In this document: piece by piece, positions 12,901 through 24,800 of the stretch | Layout: the number at the start of each line of letters is the position of its first letter | How positions within the stretch are numbered: the stretch's first letter is position 1 | Assembly (NCBI GenBank): GCA_039545295.1 | Contig: BCIK01000032.1 | Coordinates: 157,480-221,479 of the forward strand | Reading direction: 5' to 3' | Origin: Udeniomyces pyricola | Taxonomy: Eukaryota; Basidiomycota; Tremellomycetes; Cystofilobasidiales; Mrakiaceae | DNA length: 64,000 bases | Program-made: the position numbers and the translations under genes | The notes under the pieces: model-generated | What the model saw: the letters and a program-made list of their open reading frames with translations, nothing else | The model's database searches: none | Told to the model about the DNA's origin: nothing

Positions 12901-15900
12901 TCGCATGCCCTCGAGCTCCCAGATAGTGAGGAGAAGCGTGACCTGAGGAAGCGAGAACGTCCGAATCTCGCCGGCGAGGCCAGGGAGGACATCGGTAAGG
13001 AGGCTTCGCTGCTTGCTGAGAACGACGTGAGCGTAGTCCTTGCGAAGGATGGAATTGTATTCGAGGTCACTCTCGACGTAATCAGCCGCTGATTCGAGGA
13101 CGAGGGCGGGTGTCTTGAGAGCGATGCGTTCGAGGGCGGCACGCTGCGTAGGAGGAAGCGTTCGCGGAATGTTGAGCACGACGCACAGGAACCACATGTT
13201 GCGGAACAGGGAGACGAGCTCGGGCGTCGGTTTATGCGAAGGGTTGAACGTCTCGTGCCGGAGGACGGCATCGATCGGGAGCAATAGGCTCGCGAGTTGG
13301 GCCGTCAGATCCGAAACCGTTCGGTCGTCTTCTCCCAGGCCAGACGACTTGCCCGGGCCACCGCCGAGCTTGCGATGAACGCCATCCTCCTTCTTACCAG
13401 CCGCAAGCATTTGAATCTTGGTTCCTCGGTCAGCAAAGAGCTGTAGAAGCTCGACGAGGTAGACATCGCATAGCTCCTGTCGACCCACGAGATCCTTGCC
13501 AAGCCGGGTCTGGGCGGCGAGTACGGCAGACGAGGAGTGCGTAGGGTCTTCGGGGTTGGCAGATCGCGAGATAAGCGACAAAGACTTGATGACATCGATA
13601 AAGTCGAGCCGGGGGGCGACAAGAGCGAGCGGAACGAGGTTGGAGACGATAGTAGATTCGGTGTGGGCATCCGCGCCTCGGAGGCGTTGGAGCAGCATCG
13701 ATACGATCACGTGAATGACCTGGTAGATTGTACAGAATGAAATGTTAGCGACCAAGATGAGAGAAACCAACTTCACCCATCTCTCGACAAGGCATAGGTA
13801 CCTCGGACTGCTTGAACTCGATAGCGAGTCTTGTAACGACGGCGATGGTCGAAGCATTGACCTGTTTGGTCTGCTCATCGGTCCGTGGACCTCCGACGGT
13901 GGCGCCTACGGTCTTGACGGTCATTGTCTCGAGCTTAGCTTCTCGACCGGCCGAACGTGTCGAGGACGCATAATGAGCTCCGTTGATGTTCGGGGCCAAG
14001 GCGGCGGAGGATGAAGTCAGGTTGTTGAGAAGCGAGTACAGCGTTGAGTTGATGAGATCTTCGCCAGCAGCGGTCTGTAGATTGAACGGAGGAGGCGGGG
14101 ACGTCCATAAGCAGGTTAGACACATTCGTTTGGCAGTTCAGACTGTGCAGAAAGAAGTATTCTTACCTTGATGCAGACAGCGAGGCACTTAGCTGCCGAG
14201 GCGAGAACAAGAGATCCTTCGAGCGTGTCCGATCGGTCTCCATCAAAAATGCGAAGGGGAGTAGCTACGAAGCGTCGTAGGTGCAGAGCCAGAGGTTGGG
14301 CCAGTGGTTGGAAACTGCGCACACGGAAACGGATTCAGCTCTACAGTGATCAGTCGGAGAGCACCATCAACTAGGGAGCCCGACTCACTTGAGGACAAGG
14401 ATCATCAACGATTGAAGGGCCGCCTCCTGAACGAGGGGCTCAAAGACGGGTGCGTTGTCTGACGCAAGGAGTTTGAGGCGAGACAGAAGAGCTGCGTCGG
14501 GTTGGCCGAGTCCAACCGAGCACAAGGCAGCGAGTTTCTATAGGTGTGAGGCACAGGCAGACCTCAACAACATGTCAGCTTGATAGAAGCAGTGAATTGC
14601 ATACATCAGGAGCAGAAAGGGGCCTGAATCGAACGGGAGAACTCACCAGGCTCTCGCTGATCATCTCGAACGGATAAAGGTCCGGAGCTGGCTCGCCTGC
14701 CAGGCTACCGATGGTGACAATCATCTCACCCGCACATCGCATTGCATGCTCGAGCACACCTCGAATCTCCTTTTCCTCACGCTCGCCAAGTGGACCCATA
14801 CCCTCCCTGCTTGCGGGGCCACTGAGGAGTCGGAACCAAGCGGCGTTGCTGGCCTCGGCGCCGACGCCGGCGTCGTTGCCAGAAGGGATAATCTCCCCCT
14901 CCTTGACCGCCTGGTCGGCCGATAGAGGGCGGCTGAGTGCCTGTGAAAGCATCGTCTTTTGCATCTCGAGTCCTGCGCAAACGAGGAAGTTACCGCTCAA
15001 GGGTCGGCCCAGAGCACGGTAGCGACCGAGGAGGGCAAAGGCATAGCGAGTCGTCGCAGGATCGTCGCAGGAGGTAGCGAGTGAGGAGGAAGGATCGATG
15101 AGCAGGTGATTGAGAGCGTCGATCGAGCTTGGTTGGAGCAGGGTGCTCATGCTCGAGGCGAGAGATGCAAACGATTCCAGCGTGAAGGGGTGCGTGAACG
15201 AGGTCAAAGCTCGGTACAGGCCGTTGAAGATGGGCATCGAGTGAACGATGACGTCGACAGCTATACTCCACGCAAATGTAAAGAGATCTTCGCGTCAGAA
15301 CCAGGACTTCGCATCTATCGGGGGTAGCATCAATACCCCGTGTGAAGTACCGTTGACAGCATGAGCCGAGCGAGAGCAACTCTTACCATCGCCCTGGTCG
15401 ATTCTCGCGGTCAGCTCCCGGATAAAGTTGGCGATGGCCTCAAGGGTACGCTGTCTGGGTTTAGGATGCTCCTGATTTCCCGCAATCTTGAGAAGTGCGC
15501 CCAGGACGCCATAGGTGAGCTGGTCGGGCAAGGCCCATTCGGTCCAAGCGAGCCCTTGCTCAAAGTCGGTCGCCGGGATGTCTCGCAAGAGGTCGAGAAG
15601 GATGGCCGTATTGTCGGCCATAGATGGGTGGGAGGGAGGTAGATGCGAGCAGAACGTGGAGAATGAGGTGTTGACGTTGGTCGAGGTCAGAGTCTAGCAA
15701 AGAGTCAGCAGCAAGTGGTTCAGCGTAGGATGGGTCAGACTAGTTAAGCTGCGCGATGTTGGTATATAGCTTGATGTGCGAGGGAGAAATGGGTCTACAT
15801 ACCATAACTACCCGGCTCTCGTCATCATCATCGTCACCTGCTGCTTCCTGCTGCTCAGCCCGGACCTGGTGGACGAGGTGATGAGTCCCCTGAGCGGCGG

Positions 15901-16063
15901 TCGGGCTGTTTGAGGTGTCCGAGGCGAGGTTGCGGGCGAGATCATGGAGGATGAGCGACTGGATGGGAAAGTCGAGGCTGGCAAAGGGTAGATGAGGGTG
16001 TTAGTTAGGATGCTAGTCGTATATATGTGGCGGGCTGAGTTGTGGCTGGACTGACTAGTCCAT
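6918..16063 (-). CDS. STT4: Phosphatidylinositol 4-kinase III-alpha (Stt4)
   Basis: This large lipid kinase makes PI4P at the plasma membrane; in yeast it works with the Efr3/Ypp1 scaffold. The start is an 8-nt coding exon (16056-16063) spliced to an exon ending at 15979, giving M-D-Y-L-D-F. Many exons encode the helical solenoid (N-terminal PI4K region, about 15.9 to 9.3 kb) and then the kinase domain. The kinase domain has a P-loop region [17 protein letters not shown] (8770-8650), the catalytic loop [19 protein letters not shown] (8110-8051) and the activation segment [11 protein letters not shown], encoded by a 32-nt exon (7941-7972). The next exon, 7472-7793, carries [21 protein letters not shown]. 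The C terminus then needs three tiny exons, 7276-7283 (8 nt), 7095-7105 (11 nt) and 6918-6936 (19 nt), giving YDEFQRLQNGIPYAS and stop. This matches the conserved YD...QN(G/Q)IPY tail of the family. Internal solenoid exon borders were not all resolved. Confidence 0.95.
7276..7283 (-). other. STT4: 8-nt microexon of STT4
   Basis: On the coding strand the exon TCCAACGG is flanked by ccaacag on its left and gttcgt on its right. The exon before ends GAG T in phase 1, and the exon after starts CTG CAA AAT GG in phase 0. Only an insert of 2, 5 or 8 nt keeps frame. This 8-mer gives T+TC CAA CGG, i.e. F-Q-R, restoring the conserved tail YDEFQRLQNGIPY. The gttcgt donor is also used in ASN1, COX8 and SEC59. 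Confidence 0.85.
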
Positions 16064-16296
16064 CGCGTCGGTGAAGGATAGAAATATGAGGTGGTGGATA
16101 GATGGAGTGATGACTATTGATGCTGCGAGCTGCTGTCATGTCGACCGACGCGATCGGCCTCTTCCGCTTTCCCATCGACATCCCATATTGCTTTTCCCCC
16201 GTCTAGCTTGCCATATCGTCTCACTACGCACGCCTCTTCTCCACCACCGCGCACACTTCTCATCTGCCATAGTCTGCTCGCGCTGTCCCATCAGAT
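16064..16296. promoter_or_regulatory. Short divergent promoter, STT4 and CTP1
   Basis: Only 233 bp separate the start codons of the lipid kinase and the DNA-repair factor. Both promoters and both 5'UTRs must fit here. No recognised motif is called. Confidence 0.6.
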
Positions 16297-19200
16297 ATGG
16301 ATCAGCACGCGTCAACTGACTCGACAGGCTGCCAAGAACGCGTCAAGGGTCAACACCTGCTCGCCGATTATACCAGTTCGCCTTGTAAGTCGGATGACGC
16401 GTGTCGAGGGGGTGTCGCTCAGTATCCCTCTTTCCCCTTGCTTTCGTTTCCTTTGAACGAAAAGACACTTGTATCCAACGTGTTATTCACTCGCTTATTC
16501 TCCATGGTATCCCAGGGTCTGAACCCCAGGTTAGAAATCTCCTTCACGCATAGCCGATGGGTCCATCCGAGACGCGACTGACCTGGACCTTCCCTGTATT
16601 CTTGATATCGGTCGACGTTCCGCCCGGAACTCTAGCAGCTCGCAACCAGACATCGACCATCCATCAGCCGTTCTCGTAGCGCCGTTAGAAATCCTTCCAA
16701 GTAGGATTAATTTCACTGCTGCTCTGACTGCATCGTCACCGCTCTCTCTGCCACATACATGCTAAACTCATCGCTCCGTCTGACTCACTGACGCGTTCCC
16801 TAGAGACCTTGCTCTGATCGCGGTTCGGCTTGGATTCCCCGACTTTACAGCGCTGCAGTCTTACCTCGAGAAAGCTCCCAAGACATGTTCTCTCGAACGC
16901 CTCGAAGCCCAACGCAAATCTCTCGAGGCTGATTTGGCCAGTGCCGATACCGCCCAGTCTGCCCTCATGTCACTTCTGTCCTCGGAACGAGCCGATCACG
17001 AACGCACGGCAAGGAAGCTCGTCCAAGCTCAGCAAGACGTCTCGTTCGAACAGACCTGTGTCAAGCAGTTTGAGAAGAAACTCCAGCATGCCAAGGACGT
17101 TATGGACGGTCTCCACGAGCTCGTGACCGCCAACGACGCAAGCGCAGTGCGCGAGATCGAGCTTGAACAGAAGCTGCGGAATGCCTTGCAAGAGATTGAT
17201 GGGCTCAGAGCAGACATAGCCGGTTTGAGACTGGAGCTGGACATGGCGCTAGGGAAGCTGACAGAGTAAGTCAGCATCATAGACATGATGCATATACGTG
17301 CTTCACTTGACCCCTTGCTCCCCCCCCCCCCCTTTCCTCCGGATACTAATACCGGCATTGATCTTCTTTCATTCTCGTAGGCATCAACTCCCGACGGAAG
17401 ACGTCGATACGCCTGGTTCCTCATCGTCTCATTGCGTCATTTCCGCTGACAACAATAACGCAGCTGAGGCATCGCCCATTTCCTCAACTGCAGCTCAACT
17501 CGTCCACAACCAAACTCTTTACGATGGCCTCGCTCAAAGGTTCAACGATCTCGAACAAGAGCACCAGCGAAAAACAGCATCTTACCGGGCATTCGTTCGC
17601 AAGCACATCAACGATTTCAAAAAGGTTCGCGACGACGAGAAGAAACGACTCGCGAGACGAAAGGAAAAGAAGGCCAAGGAGACAACTAGCTCTGCAGGTG
17701 CAGGCGCAGCTGAGACGCAGGAGGATGCTCAGGCCTGGGAGAAGCCCGTGGCTGACGACCCGGACAAGACACTCGTCAATATCAGCCTCGTCACAGAGGA
17801 CCGCAAGAGACGAGGCTCTCAAGAGACTGTCGAAGAGAGGCTGTCTAAGAGGACGAAGCTGCAATCAAGGGACGATTCTGCTCCGCCTTGTCCTAGGACA
17901 GCATCAGTCCCGGGCAAGGACGAGGGCTCGAAAGGCCAAGCAGGCGAGCTGGACCGTGTCCGAGAAGAGTGCGTCGAGATGCGTGAACAGCAGAAACCAT
18001 CCATCCCTCAAGAACTCCCACGACCACCACCGTTGCCCTGTCCTACACTGGATCCGTCATCATCCTTGCTGCCAAGAGAACCTCAATCTACTTCGGCTAC
18101 CTATCCGCCACGCACCACTGCTTCTACTTCTATCCTTGTTCCCGTCTCTAATACTCTCTCCACCATCGCTTCGGCCTCGCCCCAGCAGCACGACCAAGGT
18201 TCTTCTACAGTCCCAACCTCTTCCGATCAGGCCTATCCTAACCCCTTTGTCGTCCCTAGTCATCCTGATGACGGTCCATCATCGTATCTCGCATCACCTG
18301 GTATTCAGACGCATCGTTATGCTGGAAAGCCGACGTCTGCAACTAAGTCGTCCAGACTCAGTCATCTTCTCGCTAGTCGAGCTATGAAGCCTGCTCTTTT
18401 GCCCTTGACGCCCGCGTGCGCCACGCCTGGTGGAACCTCCTTGAGTGACTATCGAGCGAGTAAAACGAGTTCATTCGCCGTCGCTACTGATACGCCATCG
18501 ATCCAACGCTCTCAACTTGGCACTCGAGACAAGATTATCCTTCCACCTGACTACCCTACCCCTAAAACTAATCTTCGACTTCCTCCATTCAAGCGGTCTG
18601 GGAACGCTCAAGATACTCCGGCATCAGTCTCTTCCCGCCACACTCGTCCGTCGGGTCACCGTCCCCATTTAAATCCACTTGCATCGTCTAGCACCCGTAC
18701 ACATCGCAATCATTCGCTTGCTCCTACACCGGCCACCAACGCCACTTCCAAGCGTGCCAAACCTGTCCACTGGCTCGGGAAGCATATGTTTGAAGAAAAA
18801 GTCGTCGATGGCGACGACTTTGAGATGGCGATGCCCGAAGGCGAGGCGCTCATCATCCGCTCTGACGCCTCTACTGCCATAGACCAAAGGATCGACCAAC
18901 CTCCTGTGGTTTCGCCCGAGAAAGCCTCGTCAGCAAAGCAAGGCGTGCGTTCTGACCCCATTCAGAGAGCTTCTAGACCGACACGAGACGAAGTTTTTGC
19001 TCGGGGCTCGTCCCCCTCTGACGACTTATCACCGGACGCGCTCGGAAAGAAGCCTTTCAAGACCCTCAACGCCGAGTTTGAGATCGATCCGAGCAAGAAC
19101 GGCGGCCGAGCTTTTGGTAAGCGGTTGTTTCCGTTTGGGTTGAGTCTTGTCCACCTGTCCCACCTCTCGGCGACTACTGAAGCAGACTTGGAATCGTCTT

Positions 19201-20269
19201 GCTTCGTGATCTGATCTAGCCTACCACGAGGTCGTCCGAGGAGCCGCACGAAAGGATATTCACGGTCGTGGCTGTGGCTGTTGCAAAGGCGTGAGTCCTC
19301 ATCAGTCAGACATCGCGTTCGAGTACGATATCTTTTGTCCTGTGCATACTGATCGCAAAATGGTTCTTGTCGCTCTTCATCTGTACCACTGTGAATGGAC
19401 ATGTTTTGTTGGGCTTGACGTGAACTCTTTCAGTACTGGGACTCTGTGTCGAATCTTCCACCTGGCGTTGAAGCCGATGCTCCCCGATGGCGAGGTTCGT
19501 CTAGTCCTGAAGTCTCTGATGACGGCGGTGAGGCCGTCCAGATTGACATGGATCACCCCGCCATGGGCCGAAAGGAGACCAAAGCCGATCGTATGGCGAG
19601 AAAACAGAGGGAACGTCACGCAGCTCATATCAGCAAGACGAGCCGACATCGCGACGTTTGGGTCGAGCCTAAGGATCCGTGCGTCCCCTCTCCCCCCTTC
19701 CTGTCTCCCTCCTGTCTCTCGTCACTTCCCTCTACTTGACGTTTCATGAGACACGAGTCCGTCTATGCATCTTCAGTACTGACATTCATCTCCTTTCGTG
19801 TGGTAAACTGATCAGCCCGTACTACCAGTGAGTTCCAGGCTCATCCGATAATTTCCCGCGACCAACCGATCTCGGTACAAAAAAAAACCCGCTCACTAAA
19901 CTGATACTGCCTATTTGTATCTTTTTTTTTCTCTCTTCTTCTTCTTTTTCCTCGGATGGCATAGTGATATTGGGTTCCCATCGACGGCCAAAGCTGCGCT
20001 AATCAACCAGAAAGCTGAGGAGATGGCCGAGGAAAAACGAATGAGGATCGCCGCCGAAGCAGAGTATGTTCTCGCTCTCCCCCCCCCCCCCCCCCCCCTT
20101 TTTTTTTTGTTCTCTGGCTTGTCGTCTCTATTTTGGTTCACCTTGAAGATGGGACCGGTCCGGTTCGCAGGGAGTCTGCCGTATTAGAAGTGCAATCTCT
20201 AACCCATATCTTTTCCTGTTTGTTCACCTTGGGTACAGCCGAGAGAACGGCCGTTACCGTCGACGATGA
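16297..20269 (+). CDS. CTP1: CtIP/Ctp1/Sae2-like DNA end-resection factor
   Basis: The predicted role is a nuclear cofactor of Mre11-Rad50-Nbs1 that starts resection of double-strand breaks. Ten exons (16297-16384, 16516-16529, 16639-16700, 16804-17265, 17381-19116, 19220-19290, 19434-19678, 19816-19827, 19965-20063, 20239-20269) sum to 2820 nt, or 939 residues. Residues about 60-210 form a heptad-rich coiled coil, as expected for the tetramerising N terminus of this family. A basic KKRLARRKEKKAK stretch and a roughly 400-residue Ser/Pro-rich disordered region follow. The C terminus carries the family hallmark in order: EVVRGAARKDIHGRGCGCCKG, then SRHRD, then DIGFPSTAKAALINQ, ending RRR. Human CtIP has the matching CxxC, SRHR and VGFPST elements. 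The 14-nt second exon and the weak acceptor before exon 3 are the least certain parts; the C-terminal splicing, including a 12-nt exon, is well supported by homology. Confidence 0.85.
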
Positions 20270-21830
20270 TACTCACCATTCTTATTTCTGTTGTTAATTC
20301 CTTCTCTTTCTTCTTCTTATCTACCCGTTTGATCTCACTTTCCCGAGCTCGATAAATGTTGATGTTGTTGTTGTCTTGAACCCTTCTTCTCCTCTCCTAT
20401 GTACGATGTCGCCTCTCCTTTAATTGCCTCCTTTTCTATGTATTCTACTCTATCCCTCTCATACCCATCCTACATTCCAAGCCTACTTGCTCTGCATACT
20501 TAATTCCACTCATCCCATCGATCCTGGCTTCCATCCATATTAAAAACCAACCATTCCTCTCTCGTGATGAAACCTCAACCGTCACTCCGGACCAATCAGT
20601 CCGGTAACTCTTCCGATGTAAACAGTATATGTCAGGTACGATCCGCTCATCACGTTGACGATATCAGTCCTATTCGATTGCATGCATATATGGATATATA
20701 TGTGCATTTCTGTCCTTATTTGAAGCAGTGATATCGCGTCTTCTCCGTCATCAAAGTGCGGAGTTTCTCCTTCGTTAACGAACACATCACGTATCTACTC
20801 GTTACCATATATAGTCTACGTAGCCTATATATACATATACAAAAGCGGAGCGATCTTGAGTACTGGAACGGCCATACGTTCGAGAAGAAGAAGAAAGAAG
20901 ATTGAAGGAAGACAAAAAAAAAAAAAAAGCACTATGTATGTTCCATTTCAGCTTGTCGATCGGTTTTTTTTTTCTCCTGTACGTCTTCTATAAGAAAAAG
21001 AACGTCCGACTGAGAAAAAAAAAGAGGGGGGGGGGGGCGGTCCGGGGTTTGTTTCCGGTCGAGTCGTCGAAACGTAGACGAATCGTGCAATTTGATCAAT
21101 GAAAGAACTCGGAAGTACTTGGGCATTTGGATACCAGTACGACTACCGGACTCATGAAGTAGGGGGAGAGGGGGGGGGGGGGGGGGGGGAGGTTGAGCTA
21201 AGTTTATGGTAGGTAGGTAGCATTACATCGTTACATCGACACACACACACACACACACACATCGCACACACACCAAGGAAAGAGAGAAAGGAAAAAGAAA
21301 AGAAAGAAAAAAAAAACAAGGAGAAGGAGAAGGGCGAGCGAGTGAGTGAGCAAGCAAGTAAAGGAGCAAGCGGAACGAAAAAAAAAGAAGAAAAAAAGCA
21401 AAGCAAAGCAGACGAAGAAAAAAAAAACAATCCTATTTAGAGTGATCGTCAAACTTGGGATTTCTTCTTTCGGGGTTGGTTTTCTTTTCTTTCAAAAGGT
21501 GGGAAGTGGATCAAGTTAGAGAAGAGGAGGGAGGTGAAAGGGTTGGAAATCCGGAGCTAGAGAGAGAGAGAAGGTAGATGTGAAAAAGGGGGGGGGGGGA
21601 GAGGGGGGGGGATTGATGCTCGGTTCGAAAGAAACATGATGCAAAGTCGGAAGTTGAAATGCGAAAAACGAAAGTAAGAAGAAAAAAAAAAGGACAGCAA
21701 TCGAGAGCATGGAAATCCTCGTTTATTTTGTTATAGGCGGAAGTGGGAGGAGTGGATTGATTGCAAGAGCCAAAACAGGAAGAGAGGGCGAGAGAGCACA
21801 AAAGAGAGAGGGGAGATTCGAAAAACGTTC
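20270..21830. other. Convergent intergenic region, CTP1 and PTR2 3' ends
   Basis: About 1.56 kb without a supportable gene. The left part is pyrimidine-rich (CTP1 3'UTR). From about 20880 the plus strand turns purine-rich with long A and G runs (21172-21189), a (CA)n run at 21239-21261 and poly-G near 21589. Apparent ORFs here are low complexity. Confidence 0.7.
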
Positions 21831-24800
21831 TTAGGCTCTGCTAGATCGGGAAAGCTGGTGATCTTGAGGACGAATGATGCCTTCGATGGGACGGTCCGTA
21901 CCGATCGAAGTGACCTGATGGATAGGTGAAACGAACAGGTGCATCATGACACAGGAAACATGAGGATCCGAAAGGGGAAAGAATGAGTTGGTAGAAAGAG
22001 AAAAAAAAAAAAGCAAAGACAGAGAGAGAAAAACATACCGATCCACGTTCGTCATCCATATGTCGGAACGCATACCAAACGTAGCACCCAACGACGGCGT
22101 TAACGACTCCAACGCCGATAAACGGCTTGATCAAGTCCGGATCGACAAGCGAAGGGGTGATGATGATGCCGATAGCGGATGAGATAGCCGAGGTGAAGAG
22201 GACGATGGCAAAGACCAGAGCTTTCATTCGTTGAGGCGAACGCGTGATGGCGAGTTCGAAAGAGGCAACGGCGATGAGGAGTTCGGCAATGGCTATGAAG
22301 AAAAAAAAACCCCCGAGGAAGCATGGCGAGAGGAGGAGAAAAGAGAATGGTTAGAGGAATGAAGACTTCTGGACAAGGGGGAGGGGGAGGTGGGGGGGGG
22401 GGGGGGGGGGGTTTAGACAGGGGTGAACAAGGAAGAGAGATAAGTTCGCACCAGGTAAGATGTAGAGCGGAGCCTGAACCCAGAGCGAGATCGGCGACGG
22501 CTCGGGACAGTTAGTCGCGTAGTATCCACATGGCCTGATGCCAAGGAAAAAAGGACGAGAAAAAAAAACAGAGCAGGGAAAAGGAAAAAAAAAAAGAAGG
22601 ATCGTTCGCGTCAGTCCAAACAGGCAGATGAGATCGGGTGGATAAAAAGACGTCAAGACGAATCCCAATCCGGAAAAAAGAATGAAAATCCTAAAACGAA
22701 GAATGGACTGGTAAGGCGACAGCCAAAAAAACTCACGACGTTCGGTACACTTCGTACTGAAGGATGGCTCCTGCGACCATGGCAAGCACGCAGAAAAAGT
22801 ACCCGACACAGATTCGCTTGACAGGAGAAAAATCGATTCCTCTCTTGCGAAGGGCAGGGTTGATGACGAAGCTATGCAAAACACAAGGTTGGTGCGAAGA
22901 AGAGTGGACGATGGGAGGAAATGGGAAACAAGTCAGTATATGGGTGATCATTATCTGCCTCGATTTCGTCTCGTTGGTCAGAAGAAGAAGAAGAGAAAGA
23001 AAAAAAGACGATGCCTCACTTGAAGATAGGCAGCATGATGACGAGGGTGAGTCCGTTAAAGTTGCCCAACAAGTCGTTAGGGACTCCGTTCGAGCGCATC
23101 GATCCACCCATGCTCTCAATGATGGTATCCAAACCTCCATCCGCCAGTTGGTACACAGGCATGAAAGCGAAGATCTGACGTGATTTGCATCAACCGAGAG
23201 GAGCGCGAGGAGATTGGAGATAGAGAGCCAAGCCAGATCAAGGTCAGGTTAGCCATGCAAGATCCGCTCGACAGTCAAGATCCGAACTCAAATCACACAA
23301 ATCCAAGCGAAAAAAGAGAGCAAAAAAAGGGGGGGGGGACCAATACTGACTTTGCAAGCGGACAAGGTTCGCCTAATCTCCGTCACAAAGTCATCGTCCC
23401 AATCGACCGAGCTCCTCAAGGTTCCCTGAGCGGCCATGAATGAAGGCTTAGCCTTGGCCCAGAAGCCCTCGCTATCGCGCTTGAGGAGTTGCTTGATGCC
23501 AGGGCCGGCGAGGGCGGTCTTGATGACTCGGCAGGTGTCGGCAAAGACGGATCGCTTGGGAGGAATCTTGACGAGACGCTTGCTGACCCACCAAAGGTTG
23601 AGAGGCATCTATAAGTAGAAGGAAAAAAAAAAACACGGGAATCGAAAAAAGGTAAGGGTTTGAGGATTTTCGATTTTCTCACGGATGGACCGTCAACCAC
23701 ACATCGAAACTTGTCCCTCGGGCTGGTGACTTACGAGAAGGAAGATGATCATGGGTGGAAGCCAAGCGATCCAGTATCCCTCGTACTTGGCGAGGTAAGA
23801 CGAAGAGATTCGCATAAACGAGCCAATGTTGATAGCCCTAAAAGTAGTCCGGTAACATCCCCCAACAGACTCGTGTCAGCCGACAATTTGCAGAAGAACG
23901 TTTCGAGAGAGAGCTCAGAGAGTCAAATGGAAAAGGGAAATAAAAGAGAGCAGATATAGGTGGGTTTACACACCAGTAGTAAGTCGAAAGCATGGAAGAG
24001 ATGGTCAACTCTGGGTCCTCAATGACTCGCTCGCCAGAGGGAAGGGTCTTGATGCGTTGACGGTTTAGAGGTGATCTGATGCCAAACAACCATGGATGAA
24101 ACAAGGAGAACAAGAAACGAGTCAGAAGAGGGAAGTGTTGAGAGTTGGCATAGATTGACGTGTAGTTAAGGTTTAGTTTTTTTTGGTCGTGAGATGATGG
24201 GAAACATAGACTGACTGGTCAGTGACGAGAGGACCGATGGTCGACTTGATAGCTCCCGTTCCAAGAGCCAACAAGAACAGGGAAATGGAAAATGGGATGA
24301 CGGCTTTGCCAGTCGCGATGACTTCCTAAGAACGACAAAGAAACACGAAGGATAATCAATCGGAGAAGTAAAAAAAAAAGGTTCAACCAAACGTCGAGCA
24401 TAGTCAGCTCGGGTCTCATCTAGCGATAGATGGATGATGGATGATATGAGGCTCATCTCAAAAGGGGAGATGAGGAGAGCGGGAAGACCTCGCTTCGAGG
24501 TCAGACTCACAGGGATAGCAGAGATAGTGAGGAGGACATGGGCGATTCCCGCAATGATGGTTCCATAAATGATCATCTTGAACTTGCCGGTGTACGTGTC
24601 GGAAAGAACGCCTCCCAAGATGGGGAGAGCGTAAGCGAGGAAGTTGAAGGTTTGTTTGATGCCTTGAGCGGCCCTGATACCCAAACCCAAAGCACCGGCG
24701 GATCCTTCGGGGTTGTTGATAACGTTACCAGCGACGGAACCGGCAGGAAGATGTCGTTGGATAAAGTTGTTGAGCGTGCCACTGCAACCGTCTGAGAAAG

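Noticed and set aside
20902..21801. ORFs in both directions between CTP1 and PTR2
   Set aside because: All are Phe/Ser/Leu- or Lys/Arg-rich translations of homopolymer and dinucleotide runs.
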